64,000 nucleotides of DNA from Streptomyces kanamyceticus (GTDB lineage: Bacteria > Actinomycetota > Actinomycetes > Streptomycetales > Streptomycetaceae): the NCBI RefSeq assembly GCF_008704495.1, contig NZ_CP023699.1, positions 5,456,001 through 5,520,000 on the forward strand. The letters are read 5' to 3'. The notes under the pieces were generated by a model. The model saw nothing but the letters and a program-made list of their open reading frames with translations, was not told where the DNA came from and searched no databases. Below, one piece after another: positions 51,747 to 60,122 of the stretch (the first letter of the stretch is position 1; each line of letters opens with the position of its first letter). The translations under genes were made by a program, and so were the position numbers.

Positions 51747-53059
51747 CGCTGCGGCTCCAACGGGATCGATACGGAAAGGACCGCGCCTTCGCCCGGCGCC
51801 GACTCGATCGTCAGTGTGCCGCCGAGCTGGACCGCCCGCGCACGGATCGCGGGCAGGCCGTGGCCCCGTACGCCCGCCGGGGTCCTGGAGTCGGCGGGCG
51901 GGGTGAAGCCGCGGCCGTCGTCCGCGACGTCCAGGACCACCTGGTCGTCCAGGAGGGTGAGGGTGAGCGCCGCCGTGGTCGCGTCCGCGTGTTCGCGTAC
52001 GTTCGCCAGCGCGCCCTGGGCGATGCGCAGCAGCGCCGAGCTGACGCGGTCCGGCAGGGGCACCGGGGCGCCCTCCACGTGGAAGCGGACGGTGAGGCCC
52101 GCGTCCGACTCCCGTTCCGCGAGCGCCCGCAGCGCCTGCGCGAGGCCGCCGCCGCCCGCGAGGTCGGCGGGCGCCAGGTCGTGCACGAAGCGGCGCGCCT
52201 CGGTGAGGCCGTGTTCGGTGATCGACTCGGCGGTACGGACGTGGGTGCGGGCCTTGGCCGGGTCGGTGTCCCAGACGCGGTCGGCGGCCTGGAGCAGCAT
52301 CTGCTGGCTGGACAGGCCCTGCGCGAGGGTGTCGTGGATCTCCATGGACAGGCGCTGGCGTTCGGCGAGCGTGCCCTCGCGCCGTTCGGTGGCGGCCAGT
52401 TCGCGGCGGGTGCGGATGAGGTCGTCGATGAGTTCGCGCTGGCGGGCGGCCTGGCGCTGCATGTAGGCGAAGACGGCGGTGGCGATCGCCGACACGGCGG
52501 GCGGCCCGAGGATCAGGTCCGGGTCGTAGCGGCCCGCGAGCCGCACCTGGGAGGCGATGACGCAGCCGGTCAGGACGGCCACCAGGGCCAGGGACGCGCG
52601 CGGTGGCAGCGTGCGCAGGCCGGTGTAGAAGAGGGGCACCGCGCACCAGCCGAAGCTCGGCGCGAGGACGACGAGCACCAGCCAGACCGCGACGACCAGG
52701 GCGAGCCAGGTGAGGCGGCGGGGGGTGGGGCGGGCGCCGGAGGCGAAGGGCGTGGCGGGCTGCTCGCGCAGGGCGGCGGTGAGGAACGGGAGGGCGTAGA
52801 GGACGGCGAGGACGGCCGAGAGCGCGATGATCCACGGGACGCGCGCGCCGCCGGGGTGGCGCAGCAGGAAGCGGGCCAGCGAGGTGGCGAGGAGCAGGTA
52901 GAACGTGGCGTGCATGACGGCCGCGAGCCAGCGGGCGTCGGGGTCCGGGGTACGGGGGTCGGGGCGGCCCGGTGCCCGGGGGCCTGGGGCGCGGGGGCCC
53001 GCGGCGCGGGGGGCGGGGCCCGGTGTGCGGGGGCCGGAGCCCGGCGTGCGGTGTCCCAC
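51743..53059 (-). CDS. senS: SenS-like sensor histidine kinase
   Basis: 438 aa. After a Pro/Gly/Arg-rich N-terminus come five membrane helices (residues ~46-195), a dimerisation region with phospho-accepting His242 in RLSMEIHDTLAQGLSSQQML (HisKA_3) and a HATPase domain (LLRIAQGALANVREHADAT, VADDGRGF, GHGLPAIRARAVQLGG). Five helices and NarL-type catalytic core match SenS. The first ~45 residues may not be translated: an ATG at residue 49 would put the His near position 194. Divergent from the HbpS-like gene. Confidence 0.85.
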   Translation of the reverse strand: MGHRTPGSGPRTPGPAPRAAGPRAPGPRAPGRPDPRTPDPDARWLAAVMHATFYLLLATSLARFLLRHPGGARVPWIIALSAVLAVLYALPFLTAALREQPATPFASGARPTPRRLTWLALVVAVWLVLVVLAPSFGWCAVPLFYTGLRTLPPRASLALVAVLTGCVIASQVRLAGRYDPDLILGPPAVSAIATAVFAYMQRQAARQRELIDDLIRTRRELAATERREGTLAERQRLSMEIHDTLAQGLSSQQMLLQAADRVWDTDPAKARTHVRTAESITEHGLTEARRFVHDLAPADLAGGGGLAQALRALAERESDAGLTVRFHVEGAPVPLPDRVSSALLRIAQGALANVREHADATTAALTLTLLDDQVVLDVADDGRGFTPPADSRTPAGVRGHGLPAIRARAVQLGGTLTIESAPGEGAVLSVSIPLEPQR

Positions 53060-53224
53060 TGGGGCGCCTCCCTCTCGTACCGACGGCGACGGGTGTCGAC
53101 CGGTGGTGTCCGTCTCTCGCGCTGGCGGCGGCAGGCAGGCACCGTGCCCGCCTCCCGTACCGGCGACAGGTGCCCGCCTCCCGTACCGCCCTCACCCAGC
53201 CGCTGAACTGGGCAGACCGTCTCA

Positions 53225-53270
53225 TTGTGGCCCGCAGGGACCACAAAGGGGTCAACCGATCGGTTGACCC
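53225..53270. promoter_or_regulatory. Two dyads between senS and the hbpS-like gene
   Basis: TTGTGG/CCACAA arms (53225-53230, 53241-53246; 9-bp arms with one mismatch when extended) are followed by a perfect 22-bp palindrome at 53249-53270 (half-site GGGTCAACCGA). Placed in the 369-bp divergent gap (53060-53428), which otherwise holds no gene. They are the best candidates for SenR binding and/or a second regulator of haem-binding protein expression. Confidence 0.6.
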
Positions 53271-53428
53271 TGGTGTCGGCCGAGTCGCGCGCCGCGGCGA
53301 GCCGGAACGTCGAGGGGTGGGGCCCGGATCCGGACCCAGGATTGAGGGCAGAGGCAAGGAACGCCGCAGAGGCGGGCGTCGCCTCGGTCCCCTCCCGAAG
53401 ATCAGCGACCAGCACCCTGGAGCACCCC

Positions 53429-53986
53429 ATGAAGAAGCTCTCCCGCCGCACCCGCGTCCTCACGGTCGCCGCCACCGCCGCCGTCCTCGGCGCCGGTACC
53501 TTCGGCGCCGTCTCCGCCACCGCGGGCACCCCGGACGCCGCCACCAAGGCCGCCGTCACCGCCGACGCGGGCAACAAGAACCTGACCCAGTCCACGCACC
53601 TCACCGTCGCCGCCGCGACCAAGGCCGCGCAGGCCACGCTGGACGCCGCGAAGAAGGAGAACCAGCGCGTCTCCGTCGCCGTCGTGGACCGCAACGGCAA
53701 CACCATCGTCGAGCTGCGCGGCGACGGCGCGGGCCCGCAGTCGCCCGAGTCGGCCGTGAAGAAGGCGTACACCGCCGTCTCCTGGAACGCGCCCACCTCC
53801 GAGCTGACCAAGCGTCTGGAGCAGGCCCCGACCCTGAAGGACATCCCCGGCACCCTGTTCCTCGCGGGCGGCGCCCCGGTGACCGCCAAGGGCGCGCCCA
53901 TCGCGGGCATCGGTGTCGCGGGTGCCCCGAGCGGCGACCTCGACGAGAAGTTCGCGAAGGCGGGTGTGGCGGCCCTCGGCCGCTGA
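53429..53986 (+). CDS. hbpS: HbpS-like secreted haem-binding protein (GlcG/HbpS family)
   Basis: 185 aa. Signal peptide (VLTVAATAAVLGAGTFGAVS, cleavage about residue 30-33), then one GlcG/HbpS domain: LTQSTHLTVAAATKAAQATL, VSVAVVDRNGNTIVELRGDG, KKAYTAVSWNAPTSELTKRL, GGAPVTAKGAPIAGIGVAGA. In Streptomyces HbpS is an octameric extracellular haem/iron-binding protein that modulates SenS kinase activity under oxidative or haem stress. The start has GGAG 9 bp before the ATG. Adjacent senS-senR supports the assignment. Confidence 0.87.
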   Translation: MKKLSRRTRVLTVAATAAVLGAGTFGAVSATAGTPDAATKAAVTADAGNKNLTQSTHLTVAAATKAAQATLDAAKKENQRVSVAVVDRNGNTIVELRGDGAGPQSPESAVKKAYTAVSWNAPTSELTKRLEQAPTLKDIPGTLFLAGGAPVTAKGAPIAGIGVAGAPSGDLDEKFAKAGVAALGR

Positions 53987-54078
53987 GCCGCCCCAGGCCG
54001 CTGAGCCGCATGCCACTGAGGCTGTTCCCGGCCCCCGCGCCCGTCCGCGCGGGGGCCCGCACGACGAGGAGATCCGCC

Positions 54079-54681
54079 ATGAACACCACCGCTGCCGACC
54101 GGCGGCTGCTCGACGCCGCACGGGCCGGGAACGCCGCGGAAGTGACCGCCGCGCTGGCCGACGGCGCCCGGGTCGAGGCCCGTGACACCGAGCTGCGCGG
54201 CGCGCTGCTGCTCGCCGCCGCCGGTGATCACGTCGAGGCCGCCCGGGTGCTCGTCGCCGCGGGCGCCGACGTCAACGCCCAGGACCACCGCGCCGACAGC
54301 CCTTGGCTGGTCACCGGGGTGACGGGCAGCGTCGCCATGCTGCACGTGCTGCTGCCCGCGGGGCCCGACCTGGAGCTGCGCAACCGCTTCGGCGGCATCT
54401 CCTTGATCCCGGCGTCGGAGCGCGGCCACGTCGCGTACGTACGTGAGGTCCTGCGCGCCACCGACAGCGATGTCGACCACGTCAACGACCTCGGCTGGAC
54501 CGCCCTGTTGGAGGCGGTGATCCTCGGTGACGGGGGCCGCGCCCACCAGGAGATCGTGGAGCTGCTCCTCGCCGCGGGCGCCACGCCAGGACTCGCCGAC
54601 CGGGACGGCGCGACGCCGCTCGCGCACGCCGAGCGGCGCGGGTTCGCGGAGATCGCCGGGCTGCTGAGGGCCGCGTCGTGA
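54079..54681 (+). CDS. Ankyrin-repeat protein
   Basis: 200 aa built of about five ankyrin repeats: ADRRLLDAARAGNAAEVTAA, LAAAGDHVEAARVLVAAGAD, NDLGWTALLEAVILGDGGRA, then EIVELLLAAGATPGLADRDG. No signal peptide, so cytoplasmic. GAGGAG precedes the ATG. Its stop overlaps the start of the next gene (GTGA). Ankyrin proteins next to peroxidase/haem systems often bind partner proteins; the partner here is unknown. Confidence 0.9.
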   Translation: MNTTAADRRLLDAARAGNAAEVTAALADGARVEARDTELRGALLLAAAGDHVEAARVLVAAGADVNAQDHRADSPWLVTGVTGSVAMLHVLLPAGPDLELRNRFGGISLIPASERGHVAYVREVLRATDSDVDHVNDLGWTALLEAVILGDGGRAHQEIVELLLAAGATPGLADRDGATPLAHAERRGFAEIAGLLRAAS

Positions 54682-55802
54682 AGGCGCCCCGCCGCGCCGC
54701 CCTCGCGGCCGGTACCGCCGCGCTGGCCGCCGCCGTCCTCGCGGGCTGCGCCGCCGGGGAGGACCGTCCCGCTGCGTCGAGCCCGGAGCCCGCCCGCGCG
54801 AGCGCCCCCCTGCCCGCCGGGACCAAGACCCCCGAAGGCACCCTCCTGGTCGCCGACTTCGGCTCCGACACGGTGACCTTCGTCGACCCGGAGAAGGGGC
54901 CCGTCGACTCGGTGAAGGTGGGCACCGCGCCGTACGGACTGACCGTGGGCGACGACGGCCGTGCCTGGGTCGCCACCGCCGAGGGCGTCGCCGTCGTCGA
55001 CACCGAGGCCCGCGAGCGCGTGGACCGCATCGCGTACGAGACGGAGACCGGACCCGCGACGACGGGCGAGTACCGCGGCGGCGGCATGGGCATCGCCCTG
55101 GCGCCGGACGGCGAGCACGTCTACGTCGGGGTCAACGTGCCCGACGACAAGGGCGTCCTCGAAGTCATCGACACCGACAAGCGCGAGGTCACCGACACCG
55201 TGCCGGTCGGCAGGCGGCCCTTCGACGTCGACGTGTCCAAGGACGGCGGCGAGGTCTACGCGACCGACCACGACTCCTTCGACGTCACCGTCGTACGCGC
55301 CGAATCCCTGAAGCCGCGCCGCATCGAGGTCGCCCCCTACGGCACCGAGGGCGGCCTCGGCTCCTGGCTCAAGCCGCACTACACCGCCGTACGGCCCTCC
55401 GACGGACGGCTGCTGCTGCCCTTCGAGGGCGAGAAGCTCGTCGTACTCGATCCGCGCACCGGCGAGTACGAGGTGGAGAAGATGACCGCCAACACGCATC
55501 AGCACGGCGTGACGGTCACCGACGACGGCACGCTCTTCGCTGTCGGCACCGGGCCCATCGACCCGGACACCGACGAGGGCCCTTCGCTGACCGTACGCAC
55601 CGAGGACGGCAAGGAGCGGGTGATCCCGCTCGAAGGCCCGCACGAGGACGTCGCGGTGTCGGCGGACGGCCGTACCGCGTACGTCACCGGCGGCTTCACC
55701 CGCGACGGATTCTGGAACGGCGTCTCCGTCGTCGACGTACGGGAGGGGACGGTGCACCGACTGGCCGCGGGCGAGCGGCCGTTGGGCATCGCGATCCTCT
55801 GA
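54678..55802 (+). CDS. YncE-like beta-propeller lipoprotein
   Basis: 374 aa from GTG. Lipoprotein signal LAAAVLAGCAAG (lipidated Cys about residue 24). Seven-bladed propeller built of repeats of the type LLVADFGSDTVTFVDPEKGP, GIALAPDGEHVYVGVNVPDD and VDVSKDGGEVYATDHDSFDV, ending RLAAGERPLGIAIL. It is exported and held at the membrane. It is translationally coupled to the ankyrin gene, so the two likely act in one process despite lying on opposite sides of the membrane. Confidence 0.9.
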   Translation: MKAPRRAALAAGTAALAAAVLAGCAAGEDRPAASSPEPARASAPLPAGTKTPEGTLLVADFGSDTVTFVDPEKGPVDSVKVGTAPYGLTVGDDGRAWVATAEGVAVVDTEARERVDRIAYETETGPATTGEYRGGGMGIALAPDGEHVYVGVNVPDDKGVLEVIDTDKREVTDTVPVGRRPFDVDVSKDGGEVYATDHDSFDVTVVRAESLKPRRIEVAPYGTEGGLGSWLKPHYTAVRPSDGRLLLPFEGEKLVVLDPRTGEYEVEKMTANTHQHGVTVTDDGTLFAVGTGPIDPDTDEGPSLTVRTEDGKERVIPLEGPHEDVAVSADGRTAYVTGGFTRDGFWNGVSVVDVREGTVHRLAAGERPLGIAIL

Positions 55803-55805
55803 GGC

Positions 55806-55859
55806 GGTACGCGAGGGCCGTACCGCACCCGTACCGAGCCCGTACGGCCCTCCCGTACC
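55806..55859. terminator. Hairpin terminator after the YncE-like gene
   Basis: 18-bp arms (55806-55823 and 55842-55859) with a single mismatch enclose an 18-nt loop, right after the stop codon. A -10-like TAAGAT for the next gene follows. Confidence 0.75.
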
Positions 55860-55886
55860 GAACATTTGCCGCATAAGATCACCCGC

Positions 55887-57323
55887 GTGGAAACGCGATC
55901 TACGGCCGCCCGAGCCGCCACCGTCAGCTGCGCCCTCGCCCTGCTCGCCACCGTCAGCGCCTGCAGTGGCACGGGCGTCGACGGCACCCCGGGGGCGGAC
56001 GGTCTGCGCGATCCGTACTTCCCCAAGCAGGGCAACGGCGGCTACCACGTGGCCCACTACGGCCTGACCCTCGGCTACGACCCCGATGCGCGGCACCTCA
56101 CGGGGACCGCCGACATCACCGCGCGCGCCACCAAGAACCTCAGCTCCTTCAACCTCGACCTCAAGGGCCTGGACGTCTCAGGCGTCACCGTCGAGGGCAA
56201 GGCCGCCCGGTTCCAGCGCGCGGGCCAGGAGCTGAGGGTGCGCCCCGCGGAGGACCTCGACCGGGGCGAGACCTTCCGCGCCACCGTCCGCTACTCCGGC
56301 ACTCCGGAGACCATCAAGGACGACGACGGCTCCAAGGAGGGCTGGCTCAAGACGGAGGACGGCGCGCTGGCGCTCGGCGAGCCGAACGGTTCCATGGCGT
56401 GGTTCCCGGGCAACCACCACCCCAGCGACAAGGCCACCTACGACATACAGGTCACCGTCCCCAAGGGCCTCAAGGCCGTGTCCAACGGCGAGCTGACCCG
56501 CGAGTCGACCAAGAACGGCCGCACCACCTTCGCCTGGCACAGCGCCGAGCCGATGGCCAGCTATCTGGCGACCGTGGCCGTCGGCGACTTCGAGATGAAG
56601 ACCTCCACGACGAAGTCGGGGCTGCCCGTCATCACCGCGGTCACCCGGGACGAGGCGAAGGCGAGCAAGAAGGTCCTCGCGAAGATCCCGGACATCATGG
56701 AGTGGGAGGAGTACAACTTCGGCCCGTACCCCTTCTCCTCGACCGGCGCGATCGTCGCCCGCGAGGGCGAGGTCGGGTACGCCCTGGAGACCCAGACCCG
56801 CCCGACCTTCCCCATCGAGGAATTCGACACCGAGACCCTCGTGCACGAGCTGGCCCACCAGTGGTTCGGCGATTCCGTCACGCCCAAGACGTGGCAGGAC
56901 ATGTGGCTCAACGAGGGCTTCGCGACGTACGCGGAGTGGCTCTACGCGGAGGACCACGGCGGCGACAGCGCGCAGGACACCTTCGACGCGCTCTACGAGG
57001 GCGACTACTTCGAGGACGACGAGGACAACGAGGCGGTCTGGGCCTTCCCGCCCGCCAAGCCGACGAGCGCCGAGCACATCTCGGACTCGCCCGTCTACGA
57101 GCGCGGCGGGATGATCATCCACAAGATCCGCCAGGCCGTGGGCGACGACACGTTCTACGACATCGTGCAGGGCTGGGCGAAGGCCCACCGGCACGGCAAC
57201 GCGAACACCAAGGACTTCACGGAGTACGTCGAGGAGCACGCGGGCGGCGACGGCGCGCGCAAGAAGGTCGCGGCGATCTGGGGCGACTGGCTCTACGGCG
57301 AGGGAAAGCCGGACAAGCCGTAG
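55887..57323 (+). CDS. M1-family aminopeptidase lipoprotein
   Basis: 478 aa. Lipoprotein signal ALLATVSACSG (lipidated Cys26), an N-terminal beta saddle (GYHVAHYGLTLGYDPDARHL) and a gluzincin catalytic domain with zinc ligands His320, His324 and Glu343 and catalytic Glu321 (HELAHQW, WLNEGFATYAEWL). The exopeptidase signature appears as VGYALETQ rather than GAMEN, a known variant. Length is half of the typical M1 enzyme because the C-terminal helical domain is missing. GTG start 14 bp after TAAGAT suggests leaderless mRNA. Confidence 0.91.
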   Translation: METRSTAARAATVSCALALLATVSACSGTGVDGTPGADGLRDPYFPKQGNGGYHVAHYGLTLGYDPDARHLTGTADITARATKNLSSFNLDLKGLDVSGVTVEGKAARFQRAGQELRVRPAEDLDRGETFRATVRYSGTPETIKDDDGSKEGWLKTEDGALALGEPNGSMAWFPGNHHPSDKATYDIQVTVPKGLKAVSNGELTRESTKNGRTTFAWHSAEPMASYLATVAVGDFEMKTSTTKSGLPVITAVTRDEAKASKKVLAKIPDIMEWEEYNFGPYPFSSTGAIVAREGEVGYALETQTRPTFPIEEFDTETLVHELAHQWFGDSVTPKTWQDMWLNEGFATYAEWLYAEDHGGDSAQDTFDALYEGDYFEDDEDNEAVWAFPPAKPTSAEHISDSPVYERGGMIIHKIRQAVGDDTFYDIVQGWAKAHRHGNANTKDFTEYVEEHAGGDGARKKVAAIWGDWLYGEGKPDKP

Positions 57324-57328
57324 CGCGG

Positions 57329-57844
57329 CTAGCCGCTGAGCGGTTTGCGCAGGATCGCGCAGGGGCGGTGCCGTGCGCGGTCCTCGCGGTGCCCGATGAC
57401 GAGGTACCCGAGCGCGGTCCAGAACCGCAGCGCCTTCGGGTTGTTCTCCAGGACGGCGAGCCGCACGGCCTCCCGCCCCTCGTCCCGGAACCTCTGCTCT
57501 ACGAGGGCCGTCAACTGGCTTCCGAACCCTGCTCGTTGACGTCCGGCGTCCACCATGAGCAGGCCGATCCAGGGGTCCGGATCCGTCGGGTCGGGGTGCC
57601 GGTCGAGGGTGAGGGCGATCCCCACGAGTTCCCCGCGCGAGCGCGCGAGCAGCACTTCGGCGCCCGGCTCGACCAGCTCGTCGGCGAGCGTCCTTGCGAC
57701 CTGCTCGATGCGGATGTCGTCGGGGTCGGGGAAGTCGCCGCTGAGGGCGAAGAACTCACGGTTGGACGCGTAGAGCCCGGTCACCTCGGTGAGGAGGTGA
57801 CCGGGCAGGGCCCCGTCGACGGCGGCGAGCGGTTCGAGGATCAT
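57329..57844 (-). CDS. GNAT-family N-acetyltransferase
   Basis: 171 aa: EVLLARSRGELVGIALTLDR, PWIGLLMVDAGRQRAGFGSQ (acetyl-CoA loop, Q/R-x-x-G-x-G), LAVLENNPKALRFWTALGYL. It ends 6 bp from the convergent aminopeptidase gene. The ATG start is clear. Substrate unknown. Confidence 0.9.
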   Translation of the reverse strand: MILEPLAAVDGALPGHLLTEVTGLYASNREFFALSGDFPDPDDIRIEQVARTLADELVEPGAEVLLARSRGELVGIALTLDRHPDPTDPDPWIGLLMVDAGRQRAGFGSQLTALVEQRFRDEGREAVRLAVLENNPKALRFWTALGYLVIGHREDRARHRPCAILRKPLSG

Positions 57845-57911
57845 GCGCCGCAGACTAGGGCTTGTCGGGCGTCAACCGAGGTCCCCGGTCTTCGTCAGCG
57901 CCCGCTCTTCC

Positions 57912-58961
57912 TCAGCGCCCGGTCTTCCTGAGTGCCTGCCACTCGCGGAACACGCTCCAGACCCAGTAGGCGAAGACGGCCACCCAGACCAGCATCCATA
58001 CGGAGGTGCGCTCGTCCGGGTCGAGCAGCCGGTCGACCAGGAGGATCGCGAAGACCACGGTCATGGCCGCGGTGCCGTACAACTTGCGCCGGGCGAGCCG
58101 CTGTTCCGCGCGCGGACCCTCCGACAGGCGCAGCGCGTAGACCTCGACGTCGCCGAAGACGTCCTCGGCGCGTTCACCGTCCGTCGTGTGTGTGAGGTGT
58201 TGACGGACCTCGCGCACGTGGCCGCGCGCCTCGGCGGCCTTCATGGCGTGCCGCCCGCGCAGCAGCCCGTCCAGGCGGGCCAGCCACCGCTCGTCGTCGG
58301 CGTCGCGGGGGCGCGGGGCGGGCGTGAACCAGCGGTCGATCGTGGCGTCGGGGAACAGGAAAGCGCCGACGGTCCACGCCGCGGCGGCGAGCGCGAGCAC
58401 GGGCGCGGGGACGTCGAGCAGTCGCGCGTCGGGCGCGGCGGTGGTGAGCGCGGCGCCGCCCGCCACCGTGGCGGCGGTGCCCGCGAGCCACCCCCACATG
58501 CCGCGGATCCGCCCGGCGGCGCGGGCGACGAGCGCGACGGCGACGAGCATGACGGCGAGCGCGACGGTCGTGCAGCCCACGACCGAGGTCAAGGTCACCT
58601 CGATCCATAGCCCGTCCTCGATCCAGTACAGGAGGCAGAGGGCGGCGCCGACGAAGCCGAGCGTGCACAGCGCGGCGGAGACGCGTTCGCCGGGTGTCAT
58701 GCCGTACACGTCGACCCGGGCGCGGCGCTCCTCGCTGATGCGTTCGGCGGCGACGGTGCGGGCGTAGGCGCCCGGGTCGCCGAGCACCTCGCGGGCGGGC
58801 AGTCCTGCCTGCTCCACGATCTCGTGCGCCTCGGCGAGGACCTCGTCGGCGAGGCCCGCGGGGGCGTCGTGGTCGAGAACGAGCCGCACCTCGACGGTGG
58901 CGGCCCAGTCCTCGTCGTCCTCGCGCACCCAATGCGGCGCGCTGCTACGGGTCTTGGTCAT
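57912..58961 (-). CDS. Membrane protein paired with a PadR regulator (permease-prefix type)
   Basis: 349 aa. N- and C-terminal cytoplasmic parts flank about six membrane helices (for example VSAALCTLGFVGAALCLLYW, VALAVMLVAVALVARAAG, VLALAAAAWTVGAFLFP, GTAAMTVVFAILLVDRLL). The helical stretches EVLAEAHEIVEQAG and AMKAAEARGHVREVRQHL resemble HAAS/DUF1700-type domains coded next to PadR genes. It overlaps the PadR stop by 4 bp, so the two form a regulator-membrane-protein operon. Confidence 0.78.
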   Translation of the reverse strand: MTKTRSSAPHWVREDDEDWAATVEVRLVLDHDAPAGLADEVLAEAHEIVEQAGLPAREVLGDPGAYARTVAAERISEERRARVDVYGMTPGERVSAALCTLGFVGAALCLLYWIEDGLWIEVTLTSVVGCTTVALAVMLVAVALVARAAGRIRGMWGWLAGTAATVAGGAALTTAAPDARLLDVPAPVLALAAAAWTVGAFLFPDATIDRWFTPAPRPRDADDERWLARLDGLLRGRHAMKAAEARGHVREVRQHLTHTTDGERAEDVFGDVEVYALRLSEGPRAEQRLARRKLYGTAAMTVVFAILLVDRLLDPDERTSVWMLVWVAVFAYWVWSVFREWQALRKTGR

Positions 58962-59344
58962 GCGTCCCCCTGCCCTTCCTGTTCACTGCGTTCGCTCTGT
59001 TCACCCTGTTCACCCTGTTCACCGATGAGAGTGGCGACGGTCCGGGAGAAGTCCCCCCAGGCGGCCCGGTCACGCCGCAGCCTCGCCCTTCCCTCGGCGG
59101 TGATCCGGTAGTACTTCCGCCCGGGCCCGCCCTCGCCCGCGCCCCACTCGACCTCGACGGCGCCTTCCTCTTCGAGGCGGGTGAGAGCGGGGTAGAGGGT
59201 CGCGGGCCGAACCCCGTCGAGCCCCGCGTCGGCGAGGCGCCCGAGCAGGGCGTACCCGTAACTCGTCGGCTCGCCGTCGAGGATGCCGAGCAGGCACAGG
59301 GGCAGCGCGGCGCGTGTCCATGGGGTGTGTGCGGCGGCGGCCAC
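58958..59344 (-). CDS. PadR-family transcriptional regulator
   Basis: 128 aa. PadR winged helix: LPLCLLGILDGEPTSYGYAL, GVRPATLYPALTRLEEEGAV, GPGRKYYRITAEGRARLRRD. The short C-terminal helix ends in a GEQ tripeptide repeat encoded by CTGTTCACC 9-bp tandem copies (about 58995-59025). It normally represses the downstream membrane gene with which it overlaps. Confidence 0.92.
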   Translation of the reverse strand: MAAAAHTPWTRAALPLCLLGILDGEPTSYGYALLGRLADAGLDGVRPATLYPALTRLEEEGAVEVEWGAGEGGPGRKYYRITAEGRARLRRDRAAWGDFSRTVATLIGEQGEQGEQSERSEQEGQGDA

Positions 59345-59389
59345 GGGCTCTCCTTCTTGGTCGGCGCGTTGCCTATTCGGCTCTGCGGA

Positions 59390-59893
59390 CTATTCCAGTA
59401 TCCAGAATAGTCGGCCATCTGTACAACCCTGTCTCCCCGCCGCCTTGCCACCGGTCTTGCCACCGGCCCTGCCACCGTCTCGCCGAAGCTCGAACCACAC
59501 GCTCTTGCCGTCGCCTCGCGGGCGAGCCGCGGGCGCCACGCCCCAGTCGTCGGCAAGGGCCTGCACGAGCAGTAACCCGCGCCCGTGCTCGCTGTCCCGC
59601 GAGACGTCGAGCGTGGCGAGCGGTTCGGCGGCCGCGCGGTCGTCGTACACGACGACGCGTACGCCGTCGCGCAGGACCACGGTCTCCAGGTCGATGGTCG
59701 GCGAGCCGGTGTGCGTGACGGCGTTGGTCACGATCTCGGAGACGAGGGTGCGGGCGGTGTCGGCGAGGTCGGGCCGGTGGCCGTTCGCGGTGAGGAGCAT
59801 CGCGACGGTGTCGCGGCAGATCTTGGGGGAGAGGGGGGTGTTGGGGATGGTGAGGAGGTAGGTCTGCGAAGTTCTGTTCGGCGGGTCATCCAT
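59390..59893 (-). CDS. ATP-binding anti-sigma-like protein (HATPase_c_2, RsbW type)
   Basis: 167 aa. GHKL kinase-type ATPase fold: NTPLSPKICRDTVAMLLTAN, TARTLVSEIVTNAVTHTG (N box), VVYDDRAAAEP, EHGRGLLLVQALADDWG (G2). Streptomyces has dozens of these, many next to DUF397/XRE-DUF5753 genes as here. Start ATG 59893 is chosen because AAGGGAG lies 8-14 bp upstream; the 15-codon extension lacks one. Divergent from the XRE gene with a palindrome between. Confidence 0.9.
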   Translation of the reverse strand: MDDPPNRTSQTYLLTIPNTPLSPKICRDTVAMLLTANGHRPDLADTARTLVSEIVTNAVTHTGSPTIDLETVVLRDGVRVVVYDDRAAAEPLATLDVSRDSEHGRGLLLVQALADDWGVAPAARPRGDGKSVWFELRRDGGRAGGKTGGKAAGRQGCTDGRLFWILE

Positions 59894-60022
59894 CAGGTCA
59901 ACTCCCTTGGAGGGAAGCGCTGGTGCGCGGCGAGCCACCGTGGCTTGGTCGCCCTGGGTGGCGACTGCTCTGCGGGTTCACTGGCGTGCCGTGTGCTGTC
60001 GGGGGCGACATTCGGGCACAGG

Positions 60023-60038
60023 TATGTGACGTCACATA
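60023..60038. promoter_or_regulatory. TATGTGACGTCACATA palindrome in divergent promoter
   Basis: Perfect 16-bp dyad between the anti-sigma-like gene and the XRE-DUF5753 gene, 85-100 bp from the latter. Its AT-rich ends and TGACGTCA core are unlike the surroundings. Likely operator of the XRE protein or another dimeric regulator controlling both genes. Confidence 0.6.
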
Positions 60039-60122
60039 TGTATGACGCGGAATCCACTCGTGTGAGTGGACCGGCCGGAGGGGGAGGGGCAGACTGTGGC
60101 CTGCAGACTAGGAAGGGAACTG

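Noticed and set aside
51747..53357. Response regulator frame extended through the kinase gene
   Set aside because: It is antisense-like Arg/Pro shadow sequence; the receiver domain begins at the ATG that overlaps the kinase stop.
58990..59025. Repeated GTTCACC units resembling a PHO box
   Set aside because: The period is 9 bp, not 11, and the repeats encode GEQ tripeptides inside the PadR gene; they are coding slippage repeats.
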